64,000 nucleotides of DNA, from the NCBI GenBank assembly GCA_028015205.1, contig CM051521.1:87458513-87522512 (forward strand). Reading direction: 5' to 3'. The notes beneath the pieces are model-generated. The model had not been told where the DNA came from. It did not search any database and saw nothing but the letters and a program-made list of their open reading frames with translations. Origin of the DNA: Mytilisepta virgata (lineage: Eukaryota > Mollusca > Bivalvia > Mytilida > Mytilidae). The stretch's first letter is position 1, and each line of letters starts with the position of its first letter. Made by a program: the position numbers and the translations under genes. Below are positions 58,991-64,000 of this stretch, piece by piece.

Positions 58991-59667
58991 TTTATTGTGA
59001 TTTTGAAATTAAGTATATTGTGGCAAATCTTTTTCCATATACTGTATGCTATTGCATCGCACCTTCAAATTTTACTTTTATTACTAGATACTTATGTTGT
59101 CCTAAAAAATGATAAGCAAAACACTTTTAATAATGCCAGTTTTGAAAATGTGCTTGGAGAATTTTAGAACAGTCAGTTATGTGACGCAAAAAAGAGTAAT
59201 TCTTTCTCATTTGTACAACAGTATCGGATGTAGCTTCTCACCTTCTTGTGGCCACGCATACACACGACTCTCAAATACGTGGCCCACAATTATGTAATCG
59301 TTTTTGTCGTGTGCCTCCGATTTATTATATATTATTGACTTTTACTGGTTTTTAGCTACAAAAATGCAAAACTGGAGCATCATAGTCTTTTAAATGAGTG
59401 TTGAAAATTTATATTCGTCAATAAAATATTGAGCTGATGCAAATTCTTTTTCGGAGGTTCATTTTATTGCTTTGTAATTCCAAATTTGTTTTCTCTTTAG
59501 TCAAATTATTCTATGGTATCGTAATACATTTGTACAAATAGTTTTTAACGCTTTTCTTTTCATAATTGAGATTTACAAATAAAAGAAAAAGAAATATTCT
59601 TAACAACATATCAGTTTTATTAGCAAGGTTATGTTTCCTGTGTTCCAGTGTTGTTGATTTCCTTTTT

Positions 59668-59800
59668 TCATTGTAAAGTTGACTTTAAAACATAACAGAA
59701 GTCATTCATGGCCTCACTTAGAAACTGTTTAAGATTTGATGAATGCTGTGGGGCGCATTGCGATAAAAGATCTATGCAACTTCCAAACAACTCAAGGTCA
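59668..59800 (-). CDS. Gene C exon d (last)
   Basis: Acceptor TTTTTTCAG, phase 2. Encodes SDLELFGSCIDLLSQCAPQH, SSNLKQFLSEAMNDFCYVLK and STLQ, stop TGA at 59668-59670. Three cysteines in the same arrangement as exon c. The 3' UTR has AATAAA close by, in keeping with a short transcript. Confidence 0.72.
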
Positions 59801-60133
59801 CTGAAAAAAGAAGAAATCGTCAGTTTGAGCTCAAACATTTGACTACTATTTATAGTAAATGTACATGTAGCAAAAGAATCAGGTGCATGGTAAATTTCTT
59901 GATAATCTTCTTTTAATTATTATATCGACGAAATATCACAACGTTTTGAGTGCAACCAATTGATTTTTAAGGGGGAAAGGCTACAATGAAAAATAATTCG
60001 TACGAATATTTTCTTATGTGTGAATGTTTATTTACTATTAATCCTTCCTTCTGACATGGGAACCCAAAACGATCAAACAAGGAACAGGTTAAAAGACGAC
60101 AACACCATGTGATCATAATAAATGTGACCTTAC

Positions 60134-60251
60134 CTGCAGTCACCAGACCAATAATAACTTCCGATCTCCTCTTGAATTTTTCTCGAACATTCACCTATTC
60201 TGAATAGCAGAGCCTGATCTGCATTCATACAAGGAATGATACCAACAAAAT
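60134..60251 (-). CDS. Gene C exon c
   Basis: Phase 1 in (CTTTCAG), phase 2 out (TGCAG|GTAAGG, a consensus donor). Encodes DFVGIIPCMNADQALLFRIG, ECSRKIQEEIGSYYWSGDCR. Three cysteines spaced like those of exons b and d (C, about 13-14 residues, C, about 17-20 residues, C), suggesting exon duplication. Confidence 0.72.
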
Positions 60252-60855
60252 CTGAAAGTATCAACAATGAGCTGGACAGATCTATAATATATCATAAGTA
60301 ATAACGTTTCACGATAATTAATCATCTTTTTTATCAGACAAAAATCTGCAACATGTTGTTTGGTTATTTTTGCTGTCCGAAGTTTTGGTTACGGGTGTAG
60401 CTGACGATGATTATTTTTTAATATTACATGAAGTGTATTTAATCAAATAAGGGTCAAGGATATTGGATAAAAATTCAACGCCAGAGATGAATTAACGAAA
60501 ACAATTTATTCGGTTGAGAAAAGGCCGTATTTCAAATTCATTTTTACAGGTGATTTTATGTTGGGATTAAGACACAGCTACAATTGTATTTTGTCATTAT
60601 ATCACCATGGGCAATAAGCCTCTTATCTTCTTAAAAACAAATAGTATTCAAGCTCTGATTTCGTCACCTTATATAGTATATGGCAAATTGAATTCTCATG
60701 GCCAGCTTATAAAACTTTACAAACCGGATGAAGTCAAGATACTAAAAATTCAAGATAATCTCTAGATTTGCTACAATTATAACGAAATGTTCATTGTCAT
60801 ACCATTATTATCACATGTACACTACAAACTGTATTATCAAAAAGACTAAAAATAC

Positions 60856-60989
60856 CTTGTTTGTACTTAGTACAACTTCCAAATATAAGTCGTCTTACAG
60901 CATCCACCATTTTCTTCATTTCTGTTGGACAGTTTGTTTGCAAAAAGTGGTAATGATTCACCATACAATCCCCTTGTTCGGTAGTGAAT
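60856..60989 (-). CDS. Gene C exon b
   Basis: Phase 2 in (TTTGTAG|A), phase 1 out (CAAG|GTATTT). Encodes FTTEQGDCMVNHYHFLQTNC, PTEMKKMVDAVRRLIFGSC and TKYKQ. Three cysteines, with an amphipathic KKMVDAVRRLIF helix between the last two. The plus-strand ORF at 60794-61018 is its antisense shadow. Confidence 0.7.
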
Positions 60990-61396
60990 CTACAAAATTA
61001 TGTTCAAAATCATTTTAAAGGATTATTACACGCGCAAATTATTTTAATACATGAAATCTTTGAAGACCTTTATTGCTCAGTGTTTTAGTCATTTCAAAAT
61101 ACAAGATACAGAATAAGAAAACAGTAATGTAAAGAAGAAATCTCTATATAATCAAAATCCGAGAAACGACAAATACGTAAGGAGAACAAGCGAAGAATTA
61201 TATGATAAGTAAAGTACAATATACTACCATAGTTTATTATGTCTTTTTTTCAGTTATACATATCTGAACGCAATAAAAATGGTTCATCTTAAATGTTACC
61301 TTGTTTGTTGTTGCTTGCCATCGACTTACAATGTATATTTGTTAGTTGGTTTTTCAGGATACCAGATGATTTTGAAAGAGAAAGAAATCATTTTAC

Positions 61397-61556
61397 CTGC
61401 AATACTCGTCAACTATTTCCGGCTTTAAGTTCCAAGGATCCATCGAAAAAAGACCCGTCACATTCATAGCTGGAACATTTAGATTACATTCGGTTTGAAA
61501 CGTAGCAATTCTGATACACTCTTCTGGTGGTGGTCCTGGCATCGATCTACATAAAC
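61397..61556 (-). CDS. Gene C exon a (first one visible)
   Basis: Acceptor TTGTAG, donor AG|GTAAAA, phase 1 in and 2 out. Encodes GLCRSMPGPPPEECIRIATF, QTECNLNVPAMNVTGLFSM and DPWNLKPEIVDEYCR. Four cysteines, one N-glycosylation site (NVTG) and a proline turn. No long ORF covers it; it was recognised from splice sites and its match in phase to the next exon. Confidence 0.7.
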
Positions 61557-61639
61557 CTACAATTTATCACAATTGTCCATGATTGTCTCTTACAAATTTG
61601 CATATATTATTCTAGGTATTAAACATTTATGTAACAGGA

Positions 61640-61740
61640 GAGCACAATTTGACATCCCAAAATCAACAACCGCACCAACCGCGGATCGAACACGGACCCT
61701 TTCATTCAGTACTCTACCTCTCTACCAAATGAGCAAATGG
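61640..61740 (-). mobile_element. tRNA-like sequence, possible SINE head
   Basis: Minus strand: A box TGGTAGAGAGG (61717-61727) and B box GTTCGATCC (61683-61691), spaced as in tRNA genes. The flanking stems do not close well, so it is more likely a SINE or tRNA pseudogene. A similar ACCGCGCACCAAACGGGGAT stretch at 61908-61970 suggests a second fragment. Confidence 0.5.
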
Positions 61741-62214
61741 ATGGTGGTTAAAAAAAAACCTGTTACGGTTCTACTGTTCATGAGGGAAGACCTTATACAC
61801 GTCCTAAAATATCTTCAACCCATTTGCCAGCTAGCCCGTTTGACAACTTGGTTTATAGTTGGGCACAAGTGAAAATTAAGGCATGATTTGTCTCCCAAAC
61901 TTACTTACCGCGCACCAAACGGGGATCGGAACCATTGGCTCAGTACACGGGTCGGCTACCTGAGATAAAGGAGTACTTTAATGAAGTTGGTTATATATAT
62001 TTCTCCTATTCTTGACGTGTTTAATGGGTGGGATAAAAATACATAATATTTTTAACCACTTCCCGGTGATTAAATTTCTACGTGGGAATTACCGCCCTTT
62101 TTTTATACAGTTATTGGAACGATAAACTAGAGAAGTCCCGAAATGACGTCTATGTAAACAAACCACATAGCAACGACATTTTCTTGAGGTTTTTGTCGAA
62201 TATCATAGGAGAAA

Positions 62215-62376
62215 CAGATTCTCCTTCATTTACTCGTGAATTATGGAATTTATCCACCCTCAATAGTTAAATTTTAGGTTTTAACACGCTCGCTAAAGGC
62301 TCGCGTGTTGAAAATTGAAAATTTAACTATCTCGGGTGGAGAAATTCCATAACCCACTCGTACCTGAAGGAGAATC
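62215..62376. repeat. Long hairpin MITE
   Basis: Arms 62215-62292 and 62301-62376: ATTCTCCTTCATTTACTCGT pairs with CTCGTACCTGAAGGAGAAT, TATGGAATTTATCCACCCT with GGGTGGAGAAATTCCATA, AACACGCTCGC with GCTCGCGTGTT. The short ORF 62082-62270 overlaps one arm and is not a gene. Confidence 0.8.
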
Positions 62377-63243
62377 TATATATCTCGTTAACGTGTATAA
62401 GAATAAATGCGTGGGATAGGAGTAAATGTAACAGATTTGTTGGCTGCATATCAACAATGCTGTTATTGAAAAATCCTCATCTCAAGACCTGCACATGGTC
62501 TTTTCCAACTGCATATCAACCATGCCGTTAATGAAAAATCCTCTTCTGAAAACCTACATCTTGTCTTTCCAAATGATTTTAAAATAGAAGTGACGATTAA
62601 CAAAAAGGCATAGCTTCACACCTCGGTTGATACTTACACATAGCCAACTGAAATTCAATATCTATGACGAAGTTGTGATTTTAACTTTTCAAATGTGAAT
62701 TTTTCTTTTCGAATCAGTGAAATACTGGAATTGACCCTTCACCTGACCTTCATCGATCTAGCAATGTGATGCTTAACCTCGGTTTTCACATTGCTAGAGC
62801 TTTCGTGTTCTGTGTTTCCAAGCTTTTTTTCTTTATGTTTCAATGTGTATTGTTTTAATGATACTTGTTGGAATAAATCCAAATGAGCAATACTGATCAA
62901 ACTAAGAATTGTAAGAAATTACTTAATCTATCAATACACTTTTCATGTTGCTCATTGTCCTAGTCACAGATAACAACACTTTTAATTTCAGTTTCCAATT
63001 GTGGTATGGAAACTCCGTAATGAGGTAATAATTCGTTTAGTCGTGATGAAATGTGCTCTTCTGTTCCTATACATTGTAGATATTCTAACTTCAAGATTAT
63101 ATATTTTATGTTTAGTAGGTTGGTATAAAATTAATTCCGTTGATTTTGGGGTAGTATTTCTCTTAAATTAAATATATAAGCTTGTTACAGGTGTAAATGA
63201 GATGGTAAAGAACAGGACACATTCTAAGTAGCAGCTTATAATT

Positions 63244-63270
63244 AAGTCTCCCAAACGAGGTGGGAGACTT
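63244..63270. repeat. AAGTCTCCCA stem-loop
   Basis: AAGTCTCCCA / TGGGAGACTT, perfect 10-bp stem with a 7-nt loop. Probably the end of an interspersed repeat. A diffuse ~140-bp pair of ATGACAT..ACCTC units follows at 63545-63775. Otherwise nothing supportable lies from 62400 to 64000. Confidence 0.6.
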
Positions 63271-64000
63271 ATAGATTTTGATTTGCGATTTTTTATCGAA
63301 CATTTTTTTTTCTTCCTCTCCGATTTTGTTCGTTCGAGTTCTCAATAACCGCCAGAGATATGGATCCGAGATTTCCCACTATGAAAGTCCAATGTTTCTT
63401 AATTTGCCTAATACTATTCATGTTTTGATGGGGGTCACCGAGACGTATAATGAGCAGTTCAAAAAGGCTAGGGGTATACGATACGACTCTATTGGGAATT
63501 TTTTTTCATCGAAAAAGTCTACGAGAGTGACCAATAACCATCTCATATCATATATTTATTATACACCGTGACAACACCTATTAAATGACATATACCTCGT
63601 TCCTCTAGGTACCCCACCCCAAAAGTTATAATTCTGAAAAATTTCATATGCAATTAACATCTATAGCTTTAAATCATATATTTTATTATTCTCCGTAACA
63701 AGACGCATTAAATGACATGTACCTCATTATTTCAATAGGGTGATCCCCACCCCATAAATCAATAATGTCCAATTTTCGGTTGTCTCCCCTGCAATGGCTG
63801 CGCCCATGATATTTTTGTGTACATAGAAGAAAGTGAAATATCCACCTTATACAATGTAGTTTGAAGGTGAAAATTTGCACGAATTATCAGACAAATGTTG
63901 TCGTAACAGACTTTTATTGATTTCATATGTAGCTAATTGATTTGAAGTGAAAATGAGTTGAAAATATACAGTACAAGTGCCGGTGCCACATTCACACTGT

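Larger units (their letters stand above)
59668..61556 (-). other. Gene C: cysteine-rich, probably secreted protein, 5' end missing
   Basis: Four exons (61397-61556, 60856-60989, 60134-60251, 59668-59800), short introns (407, 604, 333 nt), all GT..AG with matching phases (2,1,2). Joined they give 180 codons and a TGA, with 13 cysteines. A polyA signal AATAAA lies about 50 nt after the stop (minus strand, near 59615-59620). The first exon enters in phase 1, so an upstream exon, presumably a signal peptide, must exist; none was found up to 64000. Helical segments with widely spaced cysteines resemble haemolymph-type or DUF19-like secreted proteins, but I cannot name a family. Neighbours give no functional hint. 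Confidence 0.72.

Overview
The window looks like nuclear DNA of a marine bivalve, most likely a mussel (Mytilus-like). The basis is spliced genes with GT..AG introns, AT-rich non-coding DNA, many ACATGTA-type stretches, tRNA-derived SINEs, a decayed LINE, and several repeats that I recall as high-copy in mussel DNA. There are no operons, CRISPR arrays or prokaryotic signals. Most long open frames are antisense shadows or translations of repeats. The real coding content is short exons, found here by combining domain motifs with splice sites and reading-frame phase.

Three genes can be assembled, all on the minus strand. Gene A (28007 down past position 1, 3' end outside the window) encodes signal peptide, SUEL-type lectin domain, second SUEL-like domain, SRCR domain, transmembrane helix, and a cytoplasmic tail with tyrosine motifs. 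Gene B (51890 to 42698, complete, seven coding exons, 530 residues) encodes signal peptide, SUEL domain, WSC domain, degenerate SUEL-like domain, transmembrane helix, and a 206-residue tail with several tyrosine motifs. A and B share one exon-phase plan: phase 1 at every extracellular module boundary and phase 2 after the transmembrane exon. They look like paralogous lectin-type receptors whose middle modules were exchanged. Gene C (61556 to 59668, 5' exon not found) encodes a small cysteine-rich, probably secreted protein in four exons.

Layout: 0-28 kb is gene A, with large introns holding tRNA-derived SINEs, a TIR element (4.4-5.65 kb), a broken non-LTR retrotransposon (8.25-13.0 kb), a tandemly duplicated block of ~130-bp repeats (14.4-19.9 kb), hairpin MITEs, and a reverse-transcriptase relic (26.1-24.06 kb) interrupted by another tandem repeat. 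From 30112 to 37083 lies a ~7-kb foldback element with roughly 2-kb inverted arms full of minisatellite, a probable 8-bp target-site duplication, promoter-like motif clusters at both ends, and a core with zinc-finger ORFs. From 37 to 42.7 kb is intergenic repeat debris, including a second RT relic. From 42.7 to 51.9 kb is gene B. From 52 to 59.6 kb are SINEs, MITEs and tandem repeats. Gene C and further repeats fill the end.

If expressed, A and B would sit in the plasma membrane, bind glycans or scavenger-type ligands outside, and could signal through tail tyrosines. That role is inference from domains, not shown by the sequence.
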